Both the position numbers and the translations under genes were made by a program. A model generated the notes under the pieces. The model saw nothing but the letters and a program-made list of their open reading frames with translations. It was not told where the DNA came from and did not search any database. Source: Sphingopyxis bauzanensis (GTDB lineage: Bacteria; Pseudomonadota; Alphaproteobacteria; Sphingomonadales; Sphingomonadaceae). From it: 64,000 bases of DNA. The stretch is taken from positions 739,054 to 803,053 of the forward strand of contig NZ_NISK01000001.1 in assembly GCF_002205675.1 (NCBI RefSeq). The letters run 5' to 3'. Within the stretch, counting starts at the first letter, position 1. Each line of letters opens with the position of its first letter. Below are positions 57,289-64,000 of this stretch, one piece after another.

Positions 57289-59382
57289 CTATTCGGCAGC
57301 CACGGCGTCGATCGCATCGCCGTCTTGATCTTCGTCATGGTTCGCCTCGTCGTCATTCGCCGGCTCCGGATCCTCAACCGCAACAGGCTCGGGCGTGCGG
57401 AGCGGCTTGGCAAGCCAGCCCTTGCCCTGCACGAGCTCCTCGGCAGCGCTCGCCATCTCCGGCTTCTTCATGCCGCCGAGACGGACCGCAACGTCCGTAC
57501 CGCAGGCTTCTTCGACCGCCGCGAGGATTTGCGGTTTGGTCACGCGGCCGAAATAATTGGCCACGGTCGCCGTCCAGCCGGCCGCCACCATGTCGAGGTT
57601 CGCCGCTCGTGCGAGGATATGCGAATGCTCGATGCGGTTCGCGACTGCACGCGCGGAGACCCGGCCTTCATTATAACGGGTCGCCGGCTCCCAAACCGCA
57701 TCGATGCCGAACGACACGCAATGGGCGAAGATCGCGGCTTGCTCGTCGGCATCGAACGTCGCCAGCGCCGCCCATAGGTCGCCGGAGTCATCGGGTAGCC
57801 GAGCCGACCAGCATTCATGACGGGCCTGGATCGACTTCGCCGACACGGTATCGTTGAGACCGGTCCCACAGCCGATTAGCCGGTTGGCGCGCATTGCGAT
57901 GCCCAGACAGCTCCCCGACGTCGCGTAGGTGTAAAAGGCCTCGAGAACCAGCGTGTGCAAGATGGCGGCGAAAGCGACCATAGGGCTCGAGGCCACAGCA
58001 TCGCGAAGAGCTAGCGTGCGGTGGGCCGTCAGATCCGTAACGAGGCTGTCCGGCAGCGGACGAAGGAGGTCGTCGGGATCCTCCTCATCGGGGCTTTCCT
58101 CGGCCGAAACAACATTGTCGTTCGCCGCGATCTCGCCGATCCGATCCCCGCCGCTAGCGCTCATGTCCGTCTCAGCGTCGGCATCCTCCGCCACCTCGAC
58201 AGGCTCATCCTCGGGCCGAACGAAACCGCGTTCGACGTGAAGCGACCCGTCCACATCGATGCTGACGAATGCGCCAGCAATGGCAACCTCGGCGGCATCG
58301 TAGGTGAGCGGCCTCGACACAAGCGGCGCGATCTCTTCGTCGATCGCCTGGATACGGGCCGCGACTTCATCGGGGATGTCGTCCTCGCCAGCCCATTGGT
58401 CTTCCAGCCGGTCGGCTTCTTCTCGAAGCGCTTCGAGCCGCGCCTCGTCTTCCTCGCTGGAAGCAGACTCCTCGCCATCGAGTGGACGGAGGCCGAAGGT
58501 GTGCCCGTAAGGGAAGTCGACGGCGGCCTCGACCCACTTCCATCCCTCCGCGGCGATCGCGGCGACCTCGGTCTCGAGTTTCTCGGTTTGCAGCCGATCG
58601 AGCAACGCGACATCTTCGAGCCAGCCGCCGTCATCGCTTTCGAAAAGATCGCGAAGCACAGGCCCTCCCGCCGCGAGATAAGCTTCGAGCGTCACGAACC
58701 GCACCCGCTTGTCCGATGCGCGCACCTTGTCCTCGGTGAGCCGGGCGCGAATGAACCAGGGCTGCTGGTTGTGGCTCGTCTGGAGCATGTCCCAGACCTG
58801 TTCCTGCCTCGCATGATCGCTCGCGACCGAGAAGGCCATCAACTGATCAAGGGTCATGCCGTCTTCGGCGTAGATATCGTGCAGCTTCGGCGACACATCC
58901 GCGAGCTTGAGCCGCTGCTTCACGACCGCCGACGTGACCATGAAGGTCGCTGCCAGGGTTTCGATGTCGCTGCCCTGTTCGACGAGCTTCTGCATGGCGC
59001 GAAACTGGTCTAGCGGGTGTAGCGGCTCGCGATGGACATTCTCGGCCAGCGAATCTTCCTCAGCTGACACGGCGTCATCGTCGCGCACGATGCAGGGCAC
59101 CGGCTCCGTCTTGGCCATGCGACGCTGCTTCACGAGCTGTTGCAGCGCCCGAAAGCGGCGCCCGCCGGCAGGGACTTCGAAGCGCCCCGTCTCGTTGCCT
59201 TCTTCGTCGCGCTGCGCCCGAACCGTCAGGCTCTGGAGCAGGCCGCGCCGTTCGATGTCGGCCGCAAGGCCGTCGATCGACACACCCGCCTTGACGCGCC
59301 GCACATTGGCCTGGCTCAGCATGAGGGCACTGAACGGGATGTCCCGCGCGCCACTGAGCGTGATCTTCGCATGTTTTGTCAT
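57289..59382 (-). CDS. large ParB/RepB-like nuclease-domain protein
   Basis: 697 residues from ATG 59382. The N-terminal ParB domain (residues ~12-105) has the GGRRFRALQQL motif, and an HTH follows (LAATFMVTSAVVKQRLKLAD). The central part is acidic (EEDEARLEALREEADRLEDQ) and the C-terminal part is long and of unknown fold, giving about twice the normal ParB length. This large form is typical of sphingomonad conjugative elements, where it may act in partition or regulation. No ParA gene is nearby. Confidence 0.9.
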   Translation of the reverse strand: MTKHAKITLSGARDIPFSALMLSQANVRRVKAGVSIDGLAADIERRGLLQSLTVRAQRDEEGNETGRFEVPAGGRRFRALQQLVKQRRMAKTEPVPCIVRDDDAVSAEEDSLAENVHREPLHPLDQFRAMQKLVEQGSDIETLAATFMVTSAVVKQRLKLADVSPKLHDIYAEDGMTLDQLMAFSVASDHARQEQVWDMLQTSHNQQPWFIRARLTEDKVRASDKRVRFVTLEAYLAAGGPVLRDLFESDDGGWLEDVALLDRLQTEKLETEVAAIAAEGWKWVEAAVDFPYGHTFGLRPLDGEESASSEEDEARLEALREEADRLEDQWAGEDDIPDEVAARIQAIDEEIAPLVSRPLTYDAAEVAIAGAFVSIDVDGSLHVERGFVRPEDEPVEVAEDADAETDMSASGGDRIGEIAANDNVVSAEESPDEEDPDDLLRPLPDSLVTDLTAHRTLALRDAVASSPMVAFAAILHTLVLEAFYTYATSGSCLGIAMRANRLIGCGTGLNDTVSAKSIQARHECWSARLPDDSGDLWAALATFDADEQAAIFAHCVSFGIDAVWEPATRYNEGRVSARAVANRIEHSHILARAANLDMVAAGWTATVANYFGRVTKPQILAAVEEACGTDVAVRLGGMKKPEMASAAEELVQGKGWLAKPLRTPEPVAVEDPEPANDDEANHDEDQDGDAIDAVAAE

Positions 59383-59502
59383 GACTCGTCTCCATGACGG
59401 GCCGCCGCGAGACTCTCTCCCGGCTTTCAACCCGCCATGGCTCCGGCGCAGCCCTCTTCCTCTGAGGAAGCGGGCCACGCCGGACGAAAAGGCGACTGCA
59501 GA

Positions 59503-60696
59503 TTAGCGCACAAGAGCGAGTAGTTTTGCCCCCTTTCCTTCAAGTTCCAGCCGCGCGTCCTGGTGCGGCCGATCGCGCGCCACGGCATTGATGCCTTGCA
59601 CGAAGTCGAAGATTGAAGTTGGCGGATGCCCTTCTTCCTGGAGGACAGTGGCGATGATCTTGTCGGTCTCGCTTTTCGAGAATCCGCGCTTGCGCAGGAA
59701 GTTCTGCCGTTCGTCGCCGTCGCGCGCGACGATGGCGGCTCGCGCGGCCTTGATGCCATTCAGGAAGGAACCCGCCGAAGACGCAGCGAACCGCTCAAGC
59801 GCTGGCGCAGCCTCCTGCGCGAATCGTCCAGCGGCGAACTTGCTGTGGCGGATGCTGATTTCCTCGAAGCCTTCCGCGCCCCAGATATTCCGGTTCATGC
59901 AAACAGCTCGGAGGTAGAAGGTCGCCATGCCGAGCGTTTTCGATCCGACTTCGCTGTTCCAGCAATAGAAGCCGCGAAAGAAGAGATCGGGATCCCCGTC
60001 GGGCAGTCGACCCGCCTCGATCGGGTTCATATCGTCGACGAGAAAGAGAAACACATCGCGGTCGCTCGCATAAAGCGTCGTCGTGTCCTTTGTGACCTCC
60101 ACCAATGGATTGTGCCGCATCGTCGACCAGTCGAGCATGCCCGGCACTTTCCAGCGCGTGTCGCCCGTTCCATTGCCCGCGATCTTCATAACCGCCGACA
60201 CCAGCTCATGGTCCCAGATGCGCCCATAATCCGGGCCGGTGACGGCACGCAGTTCGGTGCGGCCGTCGCCAGTCTCCAGGGTTTTCACCAACTCGCCGCG
60301 ATGCGCGAGCAGCCCGTGCTGCATGTTGATCCCCGCCAGGGCCGCAGGCAGCTGGCGCAAATAGCCCGTAGGTGCGCCCACAAGGCTGCAGAGCTGGCCG
60401 AAGGACCAATGGGTCGGCGCCACAGGCGCGTCGCGGTCAGGAAGCAGGAGGGTGAGCCGCTCCGGATTGTCGGTGGCGGCCTCGACGCGGATCGCGCGCG
60501 TCTCGACTGTCCGGGCCGTTGCGGCCTCGGCACGCGCGCGGACCGCGTCAAAAAGCTCGTTCAAGGAAAGGTAGCGCTCGTCCTCGGGGCGCGAGAACCA
60601 TTCGGATGAAACGCGGCCAATGCGCTGACCGCGCGAGATATCGACCTTGTAGCCCGGCGCGTGATCGGCGGTCGCCGCTTGGATAGGGTGGGTCAT
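59503..60696 (-). CDS. DUF932 domain protein
   Basis: 397 residues from ATG 60696. The DUF932 region runs from about residue 60 to 330 (APTHWSFGQLCSLVGAPTGY, RAVTGPDYGRIWDHELV, FYCWNSEVGSKTLGMATFYL). Members are common in phages and conjugative elements; the role is unknown. It is the last gene before the tRNA boundary and starts the minus-strand backbone operon with parB next. Confidence 0.9.
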   Translation of the reverse strand: MTHPIQAATADHAPGYKVDISRGQRIGRVSSEWFSRPEDERYLSLNELFDAVRARAEAATARTVETRAIRVEAATDNPERLTLLLPDRDAPVAPTHWSFGQLCSLVGAPTGYLRQLPAALAGINMQHGLLAHRGELVKTLETGDGRTELRAVTGPDYGRIWDHELVSAVMKIAGNGTGDTRWKVPGMLDWSTMRHNPLVEVTKDTTTLYASDRDVFLFLVDDMNPIEAGRLPDGDPDLFFRGFYCWNSEVGSKTLGMATFYLRAVCMNRNIWGAEGFEEISIRHSKFAAGRFAQEAAPALERFAASSAGSFLNGIKAARAAIVARDGDERQNFLRKRGFSKSETDKIIATVLQEEGHPPTSIFDFVQGINAVARDRPHQDARLELEGKGAKLLALVR

Positions 60697-60986
60697 GGCA
60701 AATCTCCGCGACGAGCGCCCGGAGCCTCTCTCCAAGCCCTTGCCCGTCACGGGTTTCCCCGTTCCCCTCTCACTCTATGGGCCAGCGGGCGGAGCGCGCC
60801 GGGCCCTCGGACTGGCGCGGCGCATGCCGCGCGCGAGACAGACTGGCCACGCGAAAGCTGCCGCGCCTATCCGTATCTGCGATATTTTTTGGAGACATTG
60901 TGGAGACAATGCGGTGGGTCATTGCCCGTGTCACCACAAAACGCGCTGACCGCGCGGCACTAAGTGGCTGATTTTCTAAGGAAAAC
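60697..60986. other. boundary region between DUF932 and tRNA-Gly
   Basis: No gene seen. It holds the leader of the DUF932 gene. At 60891-60911 two near-copies of a 10-base word (GGAGACATTG and GGAGACAATG) lie one base apart. This 290-base stretch separates element DNA from the tRNA and should contain the element end, but no integrase gene is here. Confidence 0.5.
60891..60911 (+). repeat. tandem 10-base repeat near the element end
   Basis: GGAGACATTG (60891-60900), one T, then GGAGACAATG (60902-60911), an 11-base period close to one DNA turn. Such spaced repeats near a tRNA could bind a recombination or excision protein; this is only suggested by position. Confidence 0.5.
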
Positions 60987-61061
60987 TGGAGCGGGCGAAG
61001 GGATTCGAACCCTCGACCCCAACCTTGGCAAGGTTGTGCTCTACCCCTGAGCTACGCCCGC
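60987..61061 (-). tRNA. tRNA-Gly (anticodon GCC)
   Basis: On the minus strand the acceptor stem GCGGGCG (61055-61061) pairs with CGCCCGC (60991-60997). The D arm holds AGCTCAGGGGTAGAGC, the anticodon loop reads TTGCCAA (GCC) and the T arm GGGTTCGAATCCC. T and encoded CCA complete the 3' end (60987-60990). It faces the conjugative-element remnant, so its 3' end is the probable integration site; no second copy of that 3' end was noticed in the window. Confidence 0.97.
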
Positions 61062-61231
61062 TCTGGCGGCTGAAACCGGTCGGTTCCAGCGGGTGAGGCG
61101 GGCGCTTAGCATCGGGTTTTTGAGTCGGCAAGCCCCTTCATGCTTTTCGCATCTTATCGCGGGCGAAGGGTTGGCATATTCGCCGCAGTTCCCACATAGA
61201 TGGTCCGGTATTTTGAACAGGAGCATGACGC

Positions 61232-62143
61232 GTGGCCACTTTGGGTCTGAACCCCACCGAGAAGGAAGCCGTCGAAGCCTTCCGCCGCGATGTCGTCGAA
61301 CCGTCGATGACCAATCTGGTGATCCTTGATTTCTGGGCCGAATGGTGTGGGCCGTGCAAGCAGCTGACCCCGATTTTGGAAAAGGTCGCCGCCGATTATG
61401 CCGACAAGGGCGTGCTGCTCGCCAAAATCGATGTCGATGCGAATCGCTTCATCGCCAGCCAGTTCCAGGTCCAGTCGATCCCGACCGTCTATGCGATTTT
61501 TCAGGGGCAGCCGGTCGCCAATCTTACCAACGCGCGCACGGAAAGCCAGTTGAAGACAATGATCGACCAGCTGCTCGCGCAGCTGCCGATTGAAAGCGAG
61601 GCGAAGGCGCGCGCGGTCGAAATCGCGCCGCTGATCGAAATGGGTGAAACCGTGCTGGCCGAAGGCGACGGGACACGCGCAGCCGGCATTTTTGGGCAGA
61701 TCATTGAGATGGCGCCCGACAACGCCGCGGCGCATGGAGGGTTGATCCGCGCCTTTGTGCTCGCGGGTGACCTGTCGAGCGCGCAGGGCGTGCTCGACAT
61801 GGTGCCCGCCGAACTCGCCGACGATCCCGCGATCGCGCAGGCGAAAAGCGCGCTGGCGCTCGCCGCCGATGCCCCCGACGCTGGTGAACTGGCCGCGTTC
61901 GAAGCCGTGGTGGCAGCGAACCCCGACGACCATCAGGCGCGCTTTGACCTCGCCAGCGCACAGATCGGCGCGGGCCAGCGCGACGCCGCCGCCGACAATC
62001 TGCTCCACATCGTCGGCGCCGACCGCGAATGGCAGGAGGATGCCGCGCGCGCCAAATTGCTGGCGCTGTTCGAAGCCGTCGGGTTGGAAGATCCGTGGGT
62101 TGCAGCGCAGCGCCGCCGCCTGTCACTGATCCTGTTCGGCTGA
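61232..62143 (+). CDS. thioredoxin/TPR co-chaperone (CnoX/YbbN-like)
   Basis: 303 residues, GTG start eight bases after AGGAG. An N-terminal thioredoxin domain with FWAEWCGPCKQLTPIL (residues ~32-47) is followed by a TPR-like helical part (AAGIFGQIIEMAPDNAAAHG, AELADDPAIAQAKSALALAA). This architecture is the CnoX/YbbN family, which binds unfolded proteins and passes them to GroEL or DnaK. It overlaps the next gene and begins the core genome beyond the tRNA. Confidence 0.9.
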   Translation: MATLGLNPTEKEAVEAFRRDVVEPSMTNLVILDFWAEWCGPCKQLTPILEKVAADYADKGVLLAKIDVDANRFIASQFQVQSIPTVYAIFQGQPVANLTNARTESQLKTMIDQLLAQLPIESEAKARAVEIAPLIEMGETVLAEGDGTRAAGIFGQIIEMAPDNAAAHGGLIRAFVLAGDLSSAQGVLDMVPAELADDPAIAQAKSALALAADAPDAGELAAFEAVVAANPDDHQARFDLASAQIGAGQRDAAADNLLHIVGADREWQEDAARAKLLALFEAVGLEDPWVAAQRRRLSLILFG

Positions 62144-62793
62144 TGGGCGAAACCGCGCCCCTGACCATCCAGCGGATCGCGATTTTTCCGCTGCCCGGCG
62201 CGGTGCTGTTTCCCGGGCTGCACTTGCCGCTGCATATTTTCGAGCCCCGCTATTCGGCGATGGTGCAGGAAGTGCTGGCGCGCGACCGTCAGATCGGGAT
62301 GATCCAGCCGCGCCAGTTGCCCGGCGAAGAAAGCCGCGAGCCGCCCGCGCTTTATGATGTCGGCTGCGTCGGACGCATCGTCGATGTCGAGGCGCTTGAC
62401 GAAGGGCGCTTCAACCTCGTGCTCGAAGGCGTCGCGCGCTTTCGCGTCCGCCGCGAGCTCGATGTCGTCACCCCGTTTCGCCAGGTCGAGGCTGAGATCG
62501 AAACCGAGATCGAGGACGACGCGGTGCTTTCGAGCATCGAACGCGCCAGCCTGGAGCGCGAGGCCAAGCGCTTTGCGGCGCGGCAGGGCTATGTCGTCGA
62601 CTGGGATTCTGTCGGTCAGCTCGACGATGCGACGCTGGTCAACGGCATCGCGCAGGTCGCGCCCTTCGATGCCGCAGCGAAGCAGGCACTGCTGGAGGCG
62701 ACCCCGATCGACGCGCGCGCCGAGCTGGTCGTCCAGCTGATGCAATTTTTCGGCCGCTATGACAGCGACGACGGGCGCGCGACGCTGCAATAG
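62143..62793 (+). CDS. LON peptidase substrate-binding domain protein
   Basis: 216 residues from ATG 62143, overlapping the stop of the preceding gene. The LON N-terminal domain is evident from IAIFPLPGAVLFPGLHLPLH and IFEPRYSAMVQEVLARDRQI, then GCVGRIVDVEALDEGRFNLV. It is the free-standing form without protease or ATPase. In Alphaproteobacteria it normally follows the thioredoxin gene, as here. Confidence 0.92.
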   Translation: MGETAPLTIQRIAIFPLPGAVLFPGLHLPLHIFEPRYSAMVQEVLARDRQIGMIQPRQLPGEESREPPALYDVGCVGRIVDVEALDEGRFNLVLEGVARFRVRRELDVVTPFRQVEAEIETEIEDDAVLSSIERASLEREAKRFAARQGYVVDWDSVGQLDDATLVNGIAQVAPFDAAAKQALLEATPIDARAELVVQLMQFFGRYDSDDGRATLQ

Positions 62794-63078
62794 GCGGGTG
62801 CTCAGTTCAATTTGCGAGGCGCCATATGGCGCATGTTGTCGGTCAGCGCGCGGCGCACGATATGATGGTCCAGTCCCATCGTGCCGCGGCGTTGGTGCCG
62901 CGGTGCCGGGGATAGGCAAATATGGTGAGCGGCGGGCTGATGGGATGTAAGTAGAAATAGGTACAATCCCGTTCGGATCTAGCGAAATCAGATGCCCCCT
63001 CGACGATGCCCTTCGACAATGCGCAAGACCGCGAGGTGTCTCGACGTCGCTCGACACGAACGGGCTAAGAGGTTGCGT
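62794..63078. other. intergenic region between the LON-domain gene and the hydroxylase
   Basis: Convergent genes flank 285 bases. A 25-codon minus-strand frame at 62802-62879 (MGLDHHIVRRALTDNMRHM and six more residues) has no visible ribosome site. Upstream of it GTGCCGCGG is repeated twice (near 62880-62905). No promoter, terminator or RNA gene is recognised. Confidence 0.4.
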
Positions 63079-64000
63079 TTAGACCTCCGCCCCGGCGAGC
63101 AGCCTTGGCAAATCGCCCGCCTCGCCGCGCGCCTCGTCCATGAAGAAGCGCTTGAGCATCGGCAGGCGCTCCACCGCTCCCAAGCCGGTGCGGCGCACCG
63201 CGGCGGCGGTCCGGCCGGGGATGCCGAACAGGCGGGTCAGACCGTCGGTGGCGAGGCTGACCATCATATTGTCGAGCCCGCGCCAACGCTGATAGCGCGC
63301 GAGCAAGGCAGCATCGCCGAGGTCGAGCCCGAGACGTGCGCCCTCGACGAGCACTTCGGTCAGCGCCGCGACGTCGCGCAGGCCGAGGTTGAGTCCCTGC
63401 CCGGCGATCGGATGGATGCCATGTGCGGCGTCGCCGACCAGCGCGATGCGCTCGGCGACGATTGACGCGCTGTGGTGGAAGCCGAGCGGATAGGTCATGC
63501 GCGGCGCGACGAGCTGCATCGCGCCAAGCACCCCGCCCGCGCGCTTCTGCAATTCGGCGACAAAGCCGCGGTCACCGAGCTTGGCGAAACCGGGACCGTC
63601 ATTTTCGGCGACCGTCCACACGAACGCCGAGCGATGCCGTCCCTCGGAGTCATCGACCAGCGGCAGCAGCGCGAAGGGGCCGGTGGGGTAGAAGATTTCG
63701 TGCGCGACATTGTCGTGCGTCCGTTCATGCGACACCGCGCCGATCAGGGCATGGTGGTGGTACGACCAGTTGGCAATGCTGAATCCTGCGGCGTCGCGCG
63801 TCGGCGAACGGCGGCCTTCCGCGACGATCAGCAGCGGGGCGACGAGCTTTGTCCCGTCAGCGAGGGTCAGCGTGACGCCATGGCCATCGATATCGCGCGA
63901 CACGACCGCGGCGGGCATATGCAACCGGACCAGCGGCGCATCGGCAAGCCCCGCGGCAAGCGCAAGGCGGAGCTGGCGGTTCTCGATCATCGTACCGAGC
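63079..64000 (-). CDS. UbiH/UbiF-type FAD-dependent hydroxylase (5' end beyond right edge)
   Basis: At least 306 codons of an FAD monooxygenase of the ubiquinone-biosynthesis type (aromatic-ring hydroxylation). The visible part includes the FAD motif region LVGDAAHGIHPIAGQGLNLG followed by LRDVAAL, and the central ADGTKLVAPLLIVAEGRRSP. The frame stays open to the window edge; the ATG at 63990 lies within a conserved stretch (TMIENRQLRLAL) and is not the true start, which is outside. The order CnoX-LON-UbiH is a core arrangement. Confidence 0.92.
   Translation of the reverse strand, partial: LGTMIENRQLRLALAAGLADAPLVRLHMPAAVVSRDIDGHGVTLTLADGTKLVAPLLIVAEGRRSPTRDAAGFSIANWSYHHHALIGAVSHERTHDNVAHEIFYPTGPFALLPLVDDSEGRHRSAFVWTVAENDGPGFAKLGDRGFVAELQKRAGGVLGAMQLVAPRMTYPLGFHHSASIVAERIALVGDAAHGIHPIAGQGLNLGLRDVAALTEVLVEGARLGLDLGDAALLARYQRWRGLDNMMVSLATDGLTRLFGIPGRTAAAVRRTGLGAVERLPMLKRFFMDEARGEAGDLPRLLAGAEV

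Overview
The window looks like the chromosome of a high-GC sphingomonad (Alphaproteobacteria, Sphingomonadales). The pointers are two TonB-dependent receptors, copper and czc genes of the type common in that order, and a conjugation-type block (trbFGI, DUF2274, DUF2493, Toprim, large ParB, DUF932). Beyond a tRNA-Gly lie ordinary core genes: a thioredoxin/TPR co-chaperone, a LON-domain protein and a UbiH-type hydroxylase. The genus cannot be fixed from the sequence.

Layout. (1) 1-11.5 kb: a TonB-dependent receptor cut by the left edge; a minus-strand amino-acid ABC operon (aapJ, a fused AapQ-AapM permease, a cystathionine beta-lyase-type gene, aapP); a divergent LysR regulator; a second TonB-dependent receptor. 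The lyase inside the operon suggests uptake and cleavage of a sulfur amino acid. (2) 11.7-19.8 kb: a copper locus, copA-copB-DUF305-DUF411-lipoprotein on minus, a cnrYXH-like anti-sigma/sensor/ECF-sigma operon, and divergent copC-copD-AraC. (3) 20.0-22.2 kb: a methyltransferase gene cut by an IS1182-type element with a CTAG target duplication. (4) 22.4-32.0 kb: a copper P1B-ATPase and a cusCBA/cusF export operon with small secreted proteins. (5) 32.1-36.9 kb: a CadR-like MerR with a small cation transporter, an FTR1-cytochrome c iron permease under a Fur-like box, and a reduced mer unit (merR, merT, GDCCVxC protein). (6) 36.9-50.6 kb: about 14 minus-strand genes from DUF3703 through czcCBA, a CDF exporter, an SPC-type P-ATPase and a Dsb pair to an AraC/methyltransferase pair. 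(7) 50.7-60.7 kb: remains of an integrative conjugative element, ending at tRNA-Gly(GCC) at 61.0 kb. (8) 61.2-64 kb: core genes.

Regulation can be read from the DNA. A motif GAGGG(G/C)-N15-CGTAT occurs five times, with identical spacing and correct orientation: before the left TonB receptor, copA, the sigma operon itself, copC and the copper ATPase. This strongly suggests one ECF-sigma copper regulon. Two MerR-type promoters with 19-bp spacers and nearly the same dyad sit before the small cation transporter and at the head of the czc operon, which implies one CadR-like regulator acting at both. A third MerR-type dyad lies between merR and merT.

The transfer module is broken. Only the last ~83 codons of trbL remain, joined to a LuxR-type gene that has lost its own end; trbB-E, trbJ, traG and any relaxase are absent from the window. 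No integrase was seen. The metal island is therefore probably no longer able to transfer itself, unless the missing genes lie elsewhere.
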